Source: Stenotrophomonas sp. UBA2124 (lineage in GTDB: Bacteria; Pseudomonadota; Gammaproteobacteria; Xanthomonadales; Xanthomonadaceae). Taken from it: a stretch of DNA of 64,000 nucleotides. Under the pieces are notes generated by a model. It saw only the letters and a program-made list of their open reading frames with translations, did not search any database and was not told the DNA's origin. This document shows, in pieces, positions 55,770-64,000 of this stretch (positions are counted from its first letter, which is position 1; every line of letters starts with the position of its first letter). Location: the NCBI GenBank assembly GCA_002329155.1, contig DCXY01000049.1, positions 115,006 through 179,005 on the forward strand. Direction: 5' to 3'. The translations under genes and the position numbers were made by a program.

Positions 55770-58616
55770 TCAGAAACCCGAGGAGAAGCGCAACGAGACC
55801 TGGCGGTTGTCACCGCGCGGGCCGAATCGCTGGTCGTAGCCCAGCGACAGGCGGCTGTTGCGCGACAACCACGAGTCCACGGACACCCCGAACAGGCCAG
55901 CGGAACGCGCCGGCTGCAGGCCCGCCACCGGCGCCCAGGCATCGACGCCCACGAAGCCGGCATCCAGCATCAGGCCATCACCGCCCAGCGTCTGCTGCCA
56001 CTCGGCATAACCATTGAAGGCCACCCGCTTCCACAGGAACTGCCCGCGCAGGCCGGCCAGTGCCTGCATGCGACTGCTGCTCCAGTCATCGGCGCGCAGG
56101 CCGAAGCCGTAGCCGCCCTGCTCGCGGAAGCCATCGTTGTCGACGCGCGTGTACTCGGCCCCCACATAGGGCGTGAGCATTGCCGCGCCACGGCCGATGC
56201 GCCAGCCGCTTTCCACGCTGCCGGACAGGAAGCGCCCGCCGTAGCGTGCCTGCACGCCTGCGCGCTCGGCACCCAGCAGCAGGCCACGGTCCAGCTCACG
56301 CAGGTACTGGCCGAAGCCGGCCTGGCCCAGCACGTAGCCATTGCCCGCCTGCCAACCCGCATACAGCTGCGATTGGGTCTGGCGGTCGCGGCCACGCTCC
56401 AGCGTGCTGCCGGCACTGCTGTTGGCGCGGGTTTCGCCGAAGGCAAAGCCCAGCACACCGTTGCCGCCGATGGCAGCCTCACGGCCCATCATCCAGCCAC
56501 CGGCGTTGTAGCCATTGCCGAGGTAGCCGCCCTGGCCGCCTGCGCCCAGCGCGCGCATCCATGCCCCCTGCGGCGCATGCATGCCGCCACCATCGGCAAA
56601 CTGAGCCGACAAGGCGCGACGGTTCATGTCGATGCTGTCGAAGGTCATTGCCGTGGCATTGGCGTGTGCCTGCCCGGACAGACTCTCCAGGCTGGTCGCC
56701 AGGCCATTGAAGCCGCCGCCCACCTGCTGCAGGCTCGCCGCCGCCGCGCCGAAGGCCGTGGCCTGCAGCGCGCCGTTGCCATCAAGCAGCTCGAACGCCT
56801 GCTCCACCCGCTGCGCCGCCGACATCGCCTGGAAGCCCGCGCCTGCGGCACTGGCCGCTGCCGTCACGCTCACACGGTCCAGCTGCAGCCACGCATTGTT
56901 GGCGTCGTAGCCATATTGGGTCTGCAGCAGGGTCACGCCGCTGTTGGCGGTTGCGGTGGCCGGCGTGGCGAACTGGCCGCTGACGCCGCCATTGGCGTGG
57001 ATCAGATCCTGCCGCTTGCCATCCTGCGCCACATAGCCGCTGACCGCACCGTTGACCTCCACGCCACCGTTCAACGTGGCCGTACCGGTCACCTGCAGCG
57101 CATTGACGCCCAGCGCCACCATCAACTGGCCGCCGGCACGCTGTATGTAGTTGCCCTCGATGGTGCTGGTGGCACCGCCGCTGCGCAGGATCACGCTGCC
57201 GCTGTTGTCCACATTGCCGATCACGCGGTTGCTGCCCGCCATGAACTGCAGCGCCGATGCCGACGGGTTGGCCGCCGCGGCGATGGTCACATTGGAACGG
57301 ATCGAACCGCCGTCGCGCAGCGCCAGCGTGCCCTGCTCCACGCGCGTCGCACCGGCATAGGTGTTGCTGCCGGTCAGCACCAGCGCGCCACCGCCGGTCT
57401 TGATCAGCCCGCCGTTGCCGCTGATGTTGTTGCTCCAGGTGGAATCCAGACCGGCCTGGTTGACGTTGACCCGCACATCGCCCCAGTCGAAACGCGCCGG
57501 CCCCTTCACCGCCTTGCCCACGTTGAGCAGGCCGTAGCCGAACACCTCGTCCACGCCCGGTGCGCCAAGGTCGGTGGCGGTGCCCAGCAGAGTCTGCCGC
57601 ACCAGGTTGTTGTCGAAGTACGGGAACGCCTGCCACACCAGCGCCGCCGCGCCGGACACCAGCGGCGCCGCATACGAGGTGCCACTGCCGTAGTAGTACT
57701 CCAGGTTGTTGGCGGTGCTGTCCTCGCCGATGAACACCGACGTGCCCGGCGCCACGAGACAGTAGTTCTTCGCCACGCCACAGGCATTGGAGTAGCTGGC
57801 CAGCCTGGTGGGCTCGGCGGTATCCAGCGCCGCCACCGCCAGCCAGCCGCGTTCAAGGTCGGCCGCCACCATCGCGCCGTTGACGCCGGCCTTGCTCGGC
57901 AGCGCGGCCATGTCCGAAGGGTTCGCGCGCGCTTCGTTGCCGGTGGCGAACACCACCAGCCCGTCGTAATTCATGATGAAGGGCCGGTACTCGTCAGCGA
58001 TGGGCGCGGTGGCGCTGGGCTTGGTCCAGTACAGGCCACCCCAGGAGTTGTTCATGATGCGCATGCCGGCGCGGATCAGATCGTCATGGATCGGCGCCAG
58101 CCCCAACGCGCCATCCACCTCGTTGCCCTTGCCCGAGCCATCGTCGGTGGGCGCCTTGTCGTTGATGATGCGCGCCGACAGGAGGGTGGCACCCGGCGCG
58201 ATACCGCCCGGCCAGCGCCCGGCGGGTGCACCGGCGGCCAGCTGCGCCACGGTGGTGCCGTGGCCCACCACGTCATCCACGTTGAGGTTGTTCTTGCGCG
58301 GGTCCACGTAGTTGTAGTTCACCGCGACCCGCCCGGCCAGCGCGGGGTGGTTGCGCATCACGCCGGAGTCGATCACGCCGATGGGGTAGCCGGCACCGTT
58401 CAGACCTATGGCATGGGCGGCCTTGGCATTGGTCAGCGCCAGGTGCGCATCGAATGCCGGCTGCGGCGTCTTTGGCGGCTCCGGATCCGGTGGTGGCGCG
58501 GTGGGCGGCGGGCTTACCGGCGGGCTGGACTTGCTGCCGCCCCCGCCACCACAGCCCACCAGTACCAGTGCCAATGCTGCCGCCAACCCACATCGCGCCA
58601 AACTGTCGTACGTCAT
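55770..58616 (-). CDS. Subtilase autotransporter lipoprotein
   Basis: 948 aa secreted protease. The lipoprotein signal MTYDSLARCGLAAALALVLVGC has its Cys at 22, followed by a poly-Gly and Pro-rich linker to residue 50. Peptidase S8 domain about 60-370 with Asp83 (VIDSG), His119 (GHGTTVA) and Ser314 (GSGTSYAAP). A passenger repeat ILIKTGGGALVLTGSNTYAGATRVEQGTL-like (PATR) near 400-430 and a beta-helix part follow. The last ~280 residues are an autotransporter barrel ending in Phe (SLRFSSGF). A gaggga ribosome-binding site is clear. Confidence 0.9.
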   Translation of the reverse strand: MTYDSLARCGLAAALALVLVGCGGGGGSKSSPPVSPPPTAPPPDPEPPKTPQPAFDAHLALTNAKAAHAIGLNGAGYPIGVIDSGVMRNHPALAGRVAVNYNYVDPRKNNLNVDDVVGHGTTVAQLAAGAPAGRWPGGIAPGATLLSARIINDKAPTDDGSGKGNEVDGALGLAPIHDDLIRAGMRIMNNSWGGLYWTKPSATAPIADEYRPFIMNYDGLVVFATGNEARANPSDMAALPSKAGVNGAMVAADLERGWLAVAALDTAEPTRLASYSNACGVAKNYCLVAPGTSVFIGEDSTANNLEYYYGSGTSYAAPLVSGAAALVWQAFPYFDNNLVRQTLLGTATDLGAPGVDEVFGYGLLNVGKAVKGPARFDWGDVRVNVNQAGLDSTWSNNISGNGGLIKTGGGALVLTGSNTYAGATRVEQGTLALRDGGSIRSNVTIAAAANPSASALQFMAGSNRVIGNVDNSGSVILRSGGATSTIEGNYIQRAGGQLMVALGVNALQVTGTATLNGGVEVNGAVSGYVAQDGKRQDLIHANGGVSGQFATPATATANSGVTLLQTQYGYDANNAWLQLDRVSVTAAASAAGAGFQAMSAAQRVEQAFELLDGNGALQATAFGAAAASLQQVGGGFNGLATSLESLSGQAHANATAMTFDSIDMNRRALSAQFADGGGMHAPQGAWMRALGAGGQGGYLGNGYNAGGWMMGREAAIGGNGVLGFAFGETRANSSAGSTLERGRDRQTQSQLYAGWQAGNGYVLGQAGFGQYLRELDRGLLLGAERAGVQARYGGRFLSGSVESGWRIGRGAAMLTPYVGAEYTRVDNDGFREQGGYGFGLRADDWSSSRMQALAGLRGQFLWKRVAFNGYAEWQQTLGGDGLMLDAGFVGVDAWAPVAGLQPARSAGLFGVSVDSWLSRNSRLSLGYDQRFGPRGDNRQVSLRFSSGF

Positions 58617-58794
58617 GGTTCCCTCTCCCGGAACGGACCCTTTGCCAATTCAGGTATTAGCAGGCCACGGGCCCGCCACCCTTACCTTCTATACTGCAAC
58701 GACAATCCTCCTGTCTGCCGGATGTGCCGTTGGTCCAATGGGCCGGGCACCGGCGACGTTCGATAATTGCCGCAAGGTATAACCGAGATTGCTC

Positions 58795-59970
58795 ATGTCC
58801 GATATCGTCATCGCCGCCGCCAAGCGCACCGCCATTGGCTCCTTCCTCGGCCAGTTCAACGGCGTTCCGACCCCGACCCTTGGCGCAGCCGCCATCAGCG
58901 CCGCACTTGAACAGTCCGGCGTTCCCGCCGCCGACGTGTCCGAAGTGATCATGGGCTGCGTGCTGCCGGCCAACCTGGGCCAGGCACCGGCCCGCCAGGC
59001 GTCACTGGCCGCAGGCCTGCCCACCAGCACCGGCGCCACCACGCTCAACAAGGTCTGCGGTTCGGGCATGAAGGCCATCATGCTGGGCCATGACCTGATC
59101 AAGGCCGGCTCGGCCAGCATCGTCGTCGCCGGTGGCATGGAGTCCATGTCCAACGCGCCGCACATGATCCCCAACTCGCGCACCGGCAACCGCTACGGCA
59201 ACTTCCAGGCGGTGGACCACATGGCATGGGACGGCCTGACCAACCCTTACGACGGCCAGGCCATGGGCGTGTTCGCCGAAGCCACCGTGAGCAAGTTCGG
59301 CTTCACCCGCGAGGAGCAGGATGCCTACGCCATCGAGTCGGTCAAGCGCGCGCAGGCGGCGGTGGCCAACGGTGCGTTCAACGATGAAATCGTCCCGGTG
59401 AAGGTCAGCACCCGCAAGGGTGAGGTCGAGTTCGCCCAGGACGAGCAGCCGGGCAAGTCGGACATCGCCAAGATTCCGACCCTGCGCCCGGCGTTCAAGA
59501 AGGACGGCAGCGTCACCGCCGCCAGCTCCTCCAGCATCTCCGACGGCGCTGCCGCCGTGGTGCTGCTGTCCGCTGACGAAGCGGCCCGCCGTGGCCTGCA
59601 GCCGCTGGCCCGCATCGTGGCCCATGCCACCTTCTCGCAGGAGCCGGAGTGGTTCACCACCGCCCCCATCGGCGCGATCAACACGGTGCTGGAAAAGGCC
59701 GGCTGGAACGTGGCCGACGTGGACCTGTTCGAGATCAACGAAGCCTTCGCCGTCGTGGCCATGGCACCGATCCGCGAGCTGGGCATTCCGCACGAAAAGG
59801 TCAACGTCAACGGCGGTGCCTGCGCACTGGGTCACCCCATCGGTGCATCGGGTGCGCGGCTGGTTGTTACGCTGGTAAATGCTCTGCGCATGCAGGGCCT
59901 CAAGCGTGGCATCGCCACCCTGTGCATCGGTGGCGGCGAAGCAACCGCCATCGCCATCGAGTTGAATTAA
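58795..59970 (+). CDS. Acetyl-CoA acetyltransferase (thiolase)
   Basis: 391 aa from MSDIVIAAAKRTAIGSFLG; a TTG six bases earlier is not needed. Thiolase active-site Cys in LNKVCGSGMKAIMLG, His in NEAFAVVAMAP and the second Cys in GGACALGHPIGASG. Condenses two acetyl-CoA or cleaves acetoacetyl-CoA, in ketone-body or amino acid catabolism or PHB-type metabolism. Biosynthetic length (about 393). Divergent from the autotransporter. Confidence 0.94.
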   Translation: MSDIVIAAAKRTAIGSFLGQFNGVPTPTLGAAAISAALEQSGVPAADVSEVIMGCVLPANLGQAPARQASLAAGLPTSTGATTLNKVCGSGMKAIMLGHDLIKAGSASIVVAGGMESMSNAPHMIPNSRTGNRYGNFQAVDHMAWDGLTNPYDGQAMGVFAEATVSKFGFTREEQDAYAIESVKRAQAAVANGAFNDEIVPVKVSTRKGEVEFAQDEQPGKSDIAKIPTLRPAFKKDGSVTAASSSSISDGAAAVVLLSADEAARRGLQPLARIVAHATFSQEPEWFTTAPIGAINTVLEKAGWNVADVDLFEINEAFAVVAMAPIRELGIPHEKVNVNGGACALGHPIGASGARLVVTLVNALRMQGLKRGIATLCIGGGEATAIAIELN

Positions 59971-60012
59971 TTGAGATTTGTCAGTTTTTTTGAAACCTGA
60001 ATGCGTATCCGC

Positions 60013-60040
60013 TTGACACCCGAAATGGGCTTGTCATCAT
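60013..60040 (+). promoter_or_regulatory. Promoter of first Ala-rich lipoprotein gene
   Basis: Perfect ttgaca (60013-60018) with catcat (60035-60040) at a 16-nt spacer, 50 bp before the ATG, and gagga in the ribosome-binding site. Confidence 0.6.
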
Positions 60041-60090
60041 GTTCAAGGCGCGCAATGGCGCGTTGCCAATTTCACGACGAGGATTCACAA

Positions 60091-60432
60091 ATGAGCATCA
60101 ACAAGCTGCTGATCGCGATGACCCTGGGTCTGGCCCTGGCTGCCTGCTCGAAGCAGGAGCAGGCTGCTGACGCCGCCGCTGACGCCAACCAGGCTGCCAC
60201 CGAAGCCCAGGCTGCTGCCGACCAGGCCGCCGCTGCTGGCGCAGCCACCGCCGACGCTGCCCAGGCTGCTGCTGACACCGCCGCCACCGCTGCTGACACC
60301 GCTAGCGATGCTGCCCAGGCTGCTGCTGGCGCCGCCACCGACGCCGCTGCTGGCGCCGCTGCCGACGCTGCCGACGCTGCCAAGGACGTCGCTGCTGACG
60401 CCAAGGACGCTGCTGAAGAAGCCAAGAAGTAA
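60091..60432 (+). CDS. Alanine-rich coiled-coil lipoprotein
   Basis: 113 aa. Lipoprotein signal with Cys19 (LGLALAAC). The mature part is almost entirely Ala, Asp, Thr, Gln and Lys in a roughly 11-residue pattern (AADAAADAAKDVAADAKDAAEEAKK), predicting a continuous alpha-helix or coiled coil reminiscent of Lpp or LEA proteins. Probably an outer-membrane-anchored structural or stress protein; its function is unknown. It has its own promoter and terminator and a paralogue next door. Confidence 0.85.
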   Translation: MSINKLLIAMTLGLALAACSKQEQAADAAADANQAATEAQAAADQAAAAGAATADAAQAAADTAATAADTASDAAQAAAGAATDAAAGAAADAADAAKDVAADAKDAAEEAKK

Positions 60433-60460
60433 TAACTTCTGCTTCCAGGCGTGTACGGAA

Positions 60461-60489
60461 AAGCCGCTGGTTCGCCAGCGGCTTTTTTT
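60461..60489 (+). terminator. Intrinsic terminator
   Basis: aagccgctgg-ttcg-ccagcggctt followed by seven T, after the first Ala-rich lipoprotein gene. Confidence 0.92.
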
Positions 60490-60540
60490 ATGCGCGCTGC
60501 CCGGGAATGTGATGGGCAGGCGATGGAAACGGCGGCCGCG

Positions 60541-60573
60541 TTGACATGATCTGAATACGGCGCTGCCTAGATT
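60541..60573 (+). promoter_or_regulatory. Candidate promoter of second Ala-rich lipoprotein gene
   Basis: ttgaca (60541-60546) with tagatt (60568-60573); the spacer of 21 nt is long, so the exact -10 is uncertain. Confidence 0.4.
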
Positions 60574-60605
60574 GCGCACACAGCAACCCAACCCGGAGAG
60601 AAGCG

Positions 60606-61034
60606 ATGAAATTTATTGCCCCCTTGCTGGCTACCAGCCTGGTACTGGCCCTGTCCGCCTGCAACGACCCCAATGCCGAGCAGGCCAAGCGTGATGCCGC
60701 CGCTGCCGCCGACCACGCCGGTGACGCTGCCCGCAACGCCGCAGAGTCCGCCGCCGATGCAACCCGCAGCGCCGCGGACAGCGCCGCGGCCGCTACCCGC
60801 GAAGCCGCTGCCGACTCCGAGCGCGCACTGGACAACGCCGCCAACGCCACCGCCGCAGCCGCACAGGACGCCAAGGCAGCGGCCAAGGACGCTGCCCACG
60901 ACGCATCGGTCGCAGCCAAGGATGCCGCCGCCGATGCCAGCGCCGCCACCGCCAGGGCCGCGCAGAAGGCTGCCGACCACGCCGAGGACGTGGCCCGGGA
61001 CGCTCGCCAGGAGGCGAACGAAGCCAAGCATTGA
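60606..61034 (+). CDS. Alanine-rich coiled-coil lipoprotein (paralogue)
   Basis: 142 aa with a lipoprotein signal, Cys19 (LVLALSAC), same position as its neighbour. The mature region is a longer Ala/Asp/Lys helix (AAKDAAHDASVAAKDAAADAS), again with an 11-residue feel as in LEA-type proteins. Probably arose by tandem duplication with divergence; regulated separately, as a terminator and a second promoter lie between. A gagag ribosome-binding site precedes the ATG. Confidence 0.85.
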   Translation: MKFIAPLLATSLVLALSACNDPNAEQAKRDAAAAADHAGDAARNAAESAADATRSAADSAAAATREAAADSERALDNAANATAAAAQDAKAAAKDAAHDASVAAKDAAADASAATARAAQKAADHAEDVARDARQEANEAKH

Positions 61035-61195
61035 GATAGACTGCGCACGCAGCCGCCGCAGTCACGGCGGCTGCGTGGCATCCACGCCTGATTGATGGTG
61101 CCGCAGGGGGCCGGGAGTGTTTCTCCTCCCGGATGACATGCCCAGCTGTGCGATGGCCCTGCCGCCTGCACGCCAAGGCCCAGAACGCACACAAC

Positions 61196-62905
61196 ATGGC
61201 GATGCAACAACGCAACCGCAGCAAGCCCGCGCTGATATTTTCCGCACTGGTATTCGTCGCCATCGGCATTGGCGTCTTTGTAGGTGCACGCCGCTTCATC
61301 GCCGACGCACGGCTGGTTGCCCACACCCACGAGGTGGTGGGGCGCATTGATGAAATCCAGGCCCAGGTGCTGGATGCCGAATCGGCCGAGCGCGGCTATC
61401 TGCTGACCGGCAGCCAGGCCTATCTGGTGGACTACCAGCTCAGTGTCGAACGAGTGCCGCTGCTGCTGGCCGCGCTGGCGCGCGAAGTGCGCGACAACCC
61501 CGACCAGGCTCACAACGCGCGCGAACTGGACGTACTGGTCAAGCGCCGGCTGGCGCAGATACAGCACGTGGTGAACATCTACGACCAGCAGGGGCTTGAC
61601 CCGGCCCGCGCGGCAATCAACCAGACCGCCTTCCGCACCACCAGCGCCATCCGCGAGCAGGTGCGCACCATGGTGGCCGAAGAACACAGCCTGCTGGTGG
61701 AACGCGCCGCCAGCTCGCGGCGCAGCGCCGACCTGCTGCTGGGCCTGGCCTTTGCCGGCATTCCATTCGGCCTGGCGGTGGTGGCGCTGGTCTATGGCCT
61801 ACTGCTGTCCGAACTGCGGCGCCGCACCCGTGCCGAAACACGCGCGGCCAGCGCCAGCCTGCAACTGGCACGCAACCTTGAACAACTGGAGCGTTCCAGT
61901 GCCGACCTGCAGACCCTGGGCCGCTACACCGGCCTGCTGCAGAGCTGCGCCAGCCCCGAGGAAGCACTGACCATCACCGCGCGCACGCTGCAGGCCCTGC
62001 TGCCCGAAGCGGCCGGTTCGGTGTACCTGCTGCGCGCCTCCAACGACCGCGCCGAGAACATCGTCAGCTGGGGCACGCCGCTGGTGGAAACCAGCACCTT
62101 CCTGCCACCGGAGCAGTGCTGGGCACTGCGCCGTGGCCAGCCGCATGCGGTGGACGACCTGCGCCACGGTGCCAGCTGCCCGCATATCAGCGTGCCCGCC
62201 ACCGATACCTCGGTGGCAACGGTGTGCATACCCATGTCGGCGCAGGGCGTGCAGATCGGCTTCCTGTTCCTGTGCGGCACAGGCCCCGGCCCGTTGCCGC
62301 GGCAGGCAGTGGCCGAATCGGCGATGGAACAGCTGTCGCTGGCACTGAGCAACCTGCGCCTGCGCGAATCACTGCGCCTGCAGTCCATCCGCGACCCGCT
62401 CACCGGCCTGTACAACCGGCGCTATCTGGAAGAATCACTCACCCGCGAAATCGCACGCTGCGCGCGCCGCGAATTTCCGCTGTCGGTGATGATGCTGGAC
62501 GTGGACCACTTCAAGCAGTTCAACGACACCCACGGCCACGCCGGCGGCGATGCGCTGCTGGCGGCGGTGGGGCAGCTGCTGTCCTCGCGCCTGCGTGGCG
62601 AGGACATCGCCTGCCGCTACGGTGGCGAGGAGTTCACCGTGATCCTGCCCGAAGCCGGCCCCGAGCAGGCCATGCAGCATGCCGACGAACTGCGGCTGGC
62701 GCTGTCGCAATTGAGCGTGCCCTTTGCCGGCAAGACGCTGCCGCCAATCACCGCCTCGATAGGCCTGGCCAGCTACCCCGGTGACGGTGTGGCCGGGCCC
62801 AGCCTGCTGCGCAAGGCCGATGCGGCGCTGTACCGCGCCAAGCGCGAGGGCCGCAACCGCGTGCTGCATTTCGACCCCGCGCTGGATGATGCCAGCGGCG
62901 CCTGA
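61196..62905 (+). CDS. Membrane GGDEF diguanylate cyclase (CHASE3-like, GAF)
   Basis: 569 aa from the ATG at 61196 (the next ATG, 61202, is equally possible; the frame is open to 61133). A first membrane helix lies near residues 11-32, a CHASE3-like periplasmic helical domain (AESAERGYLLTGSQAYLVDYQL) spans about 45-175, and a second helix lies near 182-204. A GAF-like domain follows (about 245-385), then GGDEF with GGEEF at 476-480 and an RGED inhibitory site just before it. It should make cyclic di-GMP with feedback control. Adjacent to, and converging on, the AidB-like gene. Confidence 0.9.
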   Translation: MAMQQRNRSKPALIFSALVFVAIGIGVFVGARRFIADARLVAHTHEVVGRIDEIQAQVLDAESAERGYLLTGSQAYLVDYQLSVERVPLLLAALAREVRDNPDQAHNARELDVLVKRRLAQIQHVVNIYDQQGLDPARAAINQTAFRTTSAIREQVRTMVAEEHSLLVERAASSRRSADLLLGLAFAGIPFGLAVVALVYGLLLSELRRRTRAETRAASASLQLARNLEQLERSSADLQTLGRYTGLLQSCASPEEALTITARTLQALLPEAAGSVYLLRASNDRAENIVSWGTPLVETSTFLPPEQCWALRRGQPHAVDDLRHGASCPHISVPATDTSVATVCIPMSAQGVQIGFLFLCGTGPGPLPRQAVAESAMEQLSLALSNLRLRESLRLQSIRDPLTGLYNRRYLEESLTREIARCARREFPLSVMMLDVDHFKQFNDTHGHAGGDALLAAVGQLLSSRLRGEDIACRYGGEEFTVILPEAGPEQAMQHADELRLALSQLSVPFAGKTLPPITASIGLASYPGDGVAGPSLLRKADAALYRAKREGRNRVLHFDPALDDASGA

Positions 62906-64000
62906 TCAGGCTGGCAGTGCGCGCCGCAGGATGTCGCTGAACGCCGTGGCTGCTGGCAGCTGGCCATAGGCATTGCTGGCCACCGCCAGCCGCGTCTGCA
63001 CGAACAGCTCGGCCAACGGGCTGCCCGCCTGGCGCAGCACCGCTGCCTGCAGCAGCAGTGCAAGCCGCGCCACCAGCATGCGCGCGTCAGCTTCGCCCAC
63101 CTGGCCACTGGCCAGCTGCGTGGTCAATGTATCCAGCATCACGTCGTAGGCATCGCCACTGCCCCCAGCCTGCTGCAGCTCGGCCAGCAGCACCTGGCCG
63201 CTGCGCGGCTCGCGTGACAGCGCGCGCAGCACATCCAGACACTGCAGGTTGCCGCTGCCCTCCCATATCGAATTCAACGGCGCCTGCCGGTACAGCCGCG
63301 GCAGCAGCGATTCCTCCACGTAACCGGCACCGCCCAGGCACTCCTGCGCTTCGTTGACGAAGCCCGGCGCGCGCTTGCACACCCAGAACTTGCCGATGGC
63401 GGTGGTGATGCGTGCGAATGCGGCCTGGTCGGCGTCCAGGGGCGCGGCATCCACCGCCTGTGCCACGCGCGCCCAGAGTGCGGTGGCGGCCTCCGATTCC
63501 ACGGCCAGATCGGCCAGTACATTGGCCATCAGCGGCTGCTCGACCAGATACCTGCCAAATGCCTGCCGGTGGCGCGCATGGTGCAGCGCCTGCGCCAGTG
63601 CCATGCGCATCTGCGCGGCCGAGCCGAGCATGCAGTCCAGCCGCGTCAGCATGACCATCTCGATGATGGTGGCCACACCCCTGCCCTCCTCGCCCACGCG
63701 TTGCGCCCATGCGCCGCAGAACTCCACCTCGCTGGAAGCGTTGGCCCAATCACCGAGCTTGTCCTTCAGGCGCATCAGGCGAAACGCATTGCGCTTGCCG
63801 CAGGGCAACCGGCGCGGCATCAGAAAGCAGCTCAAACCACCCGGTGCCTGCGCCAGCACCAGCCAGCCATCGGACATGGGCGCGGAAAAGAACCACTTGT
63901 GCCCGACCAGGCTGTACTCGCCTTCGCCGGCCAGCGGTGTGGCGGTGGTGGTATTGCCGCGCACGTCCGAGCCGCCCTGCTTCTCGGTCATGCCCATGCC
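62906..64000 (-). CDS. AidB-like acyl-CoA dehydrogenase family protein (partial)
   Basis: C-terminal ~360 residues of an acyl-CoA dehydrogenase-fold protein; the 5' part lies beyond the window. MGMTEKQGGSDVRGNTTTA is the FAD-binding region typical of the AidB group; GGAGYVEESLLPRLYRQAPLNSIWEGSGN also fits AidB (alkylation-response flavoprotein) more than metabolic dehydrogenases. Converges with the GGDEF gene with no spacer: the two stop codons abut. Confidence 0.85.
   Translation of the reverse strand, partial: GMGMTEKQGGSDVRGNTTTATPLAGEGEYSLVGHKWFFSAPMSDGWLVLAQAPGGLSCFLMPRRLPCGKRNAFRLMRLKDKLGDWANASSEVEFCGAWAQRVGEEGRGVATIIEMVMLTRLDCMLGSAAQMRMALAQALHHARHRQAFGRYLVEQPLMANVLADLAVESEAATALWARVAQAVDAAPLDADQAAFARITTAIGKFWVCKRAPGFVNEAQECLGGAGYVEESLLPRLYRQAPLNSIWEGSGNLQCLDVLRALSREPRSGQVLLAELQQAGGSGDAYDVMLDTLTTQLASGQVGEADARMLVARLALLLQAAVLRQAGSPLAELFVQTRLAVASNAYGQLPAATAFSDILRRALPA

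Noticed and set aside
56373..58766. 797-aa plus-strand ORF opposite the autotransporter gene
   Set aside because: Shadow of a highly repetitive Gly/Ala-rich coding region.

Overview
The window is about 64 kb of high-GC gammaproteobacterial chromosome. Gene families, the conserved rpsB-to-accA block and many GTAG-headed palindromes (the REP style described for Stenotrophomonas maltophilia) point to Stenotrophomonas or a close relative in the Lysobacteraceae/Xanthomonadaceae. Almost all of it is chromosomal core; I see no prophage, integrase, IS transposase, CRISPR array, tRNA or rRNA gene.

Layout. 0.1-9.3 kb: parC, a thiopurine methyltransferase gene bracketed by ~190-bp inverted repeats, a bacterioferritin, an Ntn-type acylase and asnB. 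9.3-15.5 kb (minus strand): map-glnD-dapD-arsC/yffB-like-dapE, an overlapping cluster joining N-terminal Met removal, PII signalling and lysine/peptidoglycan precursor synthesis. 15.6-36.8 kb (plus): rpsB-tsf, an HDOD-GGDEF regulator, then pyrH-frr-uppS-cdsA-dxr-rseP-bamA-lpxD-fabZ-lpxA-lpxB-rnhB-dnaE-accA, the conserved translation/envelope/lipid A/replication block, without skp. 37-42.5 kb: hemJ, a SAM methyltransferase, a PHB depolymerase, a TetR-SMR-SMR efflux unit and a PadR-membrane-sensor unit. 42.9-50.6 kb: periplasmic cyclophilin, OsmC and a small protein, a REP array, a DUF885 lipoprotein, an MBL-fold lipoprotein, a Tat-exported LD-carboxypeptidase and a GH27 alpha-galactosidase. 50.7-64 kb: fused acyl-CoA mutase IcmF divergent from a leucine-type dehydrogenase, a subtilase autotransporter, thiolase, two Ala-rich lipoproteins, a CHASE3-like/GAF/GGDEF cyclase and the 3' part of an AidB-like gene.

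The most notable signal is upstream of asnB, on the minus strand at 8.65-8.85 kb. A 31-codon ORF contains eight Asn codons within 15 codons. It is followed by a perfect-palindrome terminator with a T run. The 13 nt that overlap the last leader codons are exactly complementary to the 5' arm of that terminator. Together these are the parts of a ribosome-mediated, asparagine-sensing transcription attenuator. Other points of interest are a Lys/Ala/Pro-rich N-terminal arm on DapD supported by translational coupling, a bacterioferritin lacking the haem-ligand Met, a cysteine-flanked insertion in BamA loop 6, and a short G-rich repeat that reads in frame as the same peptide in LpxB and IcmF.
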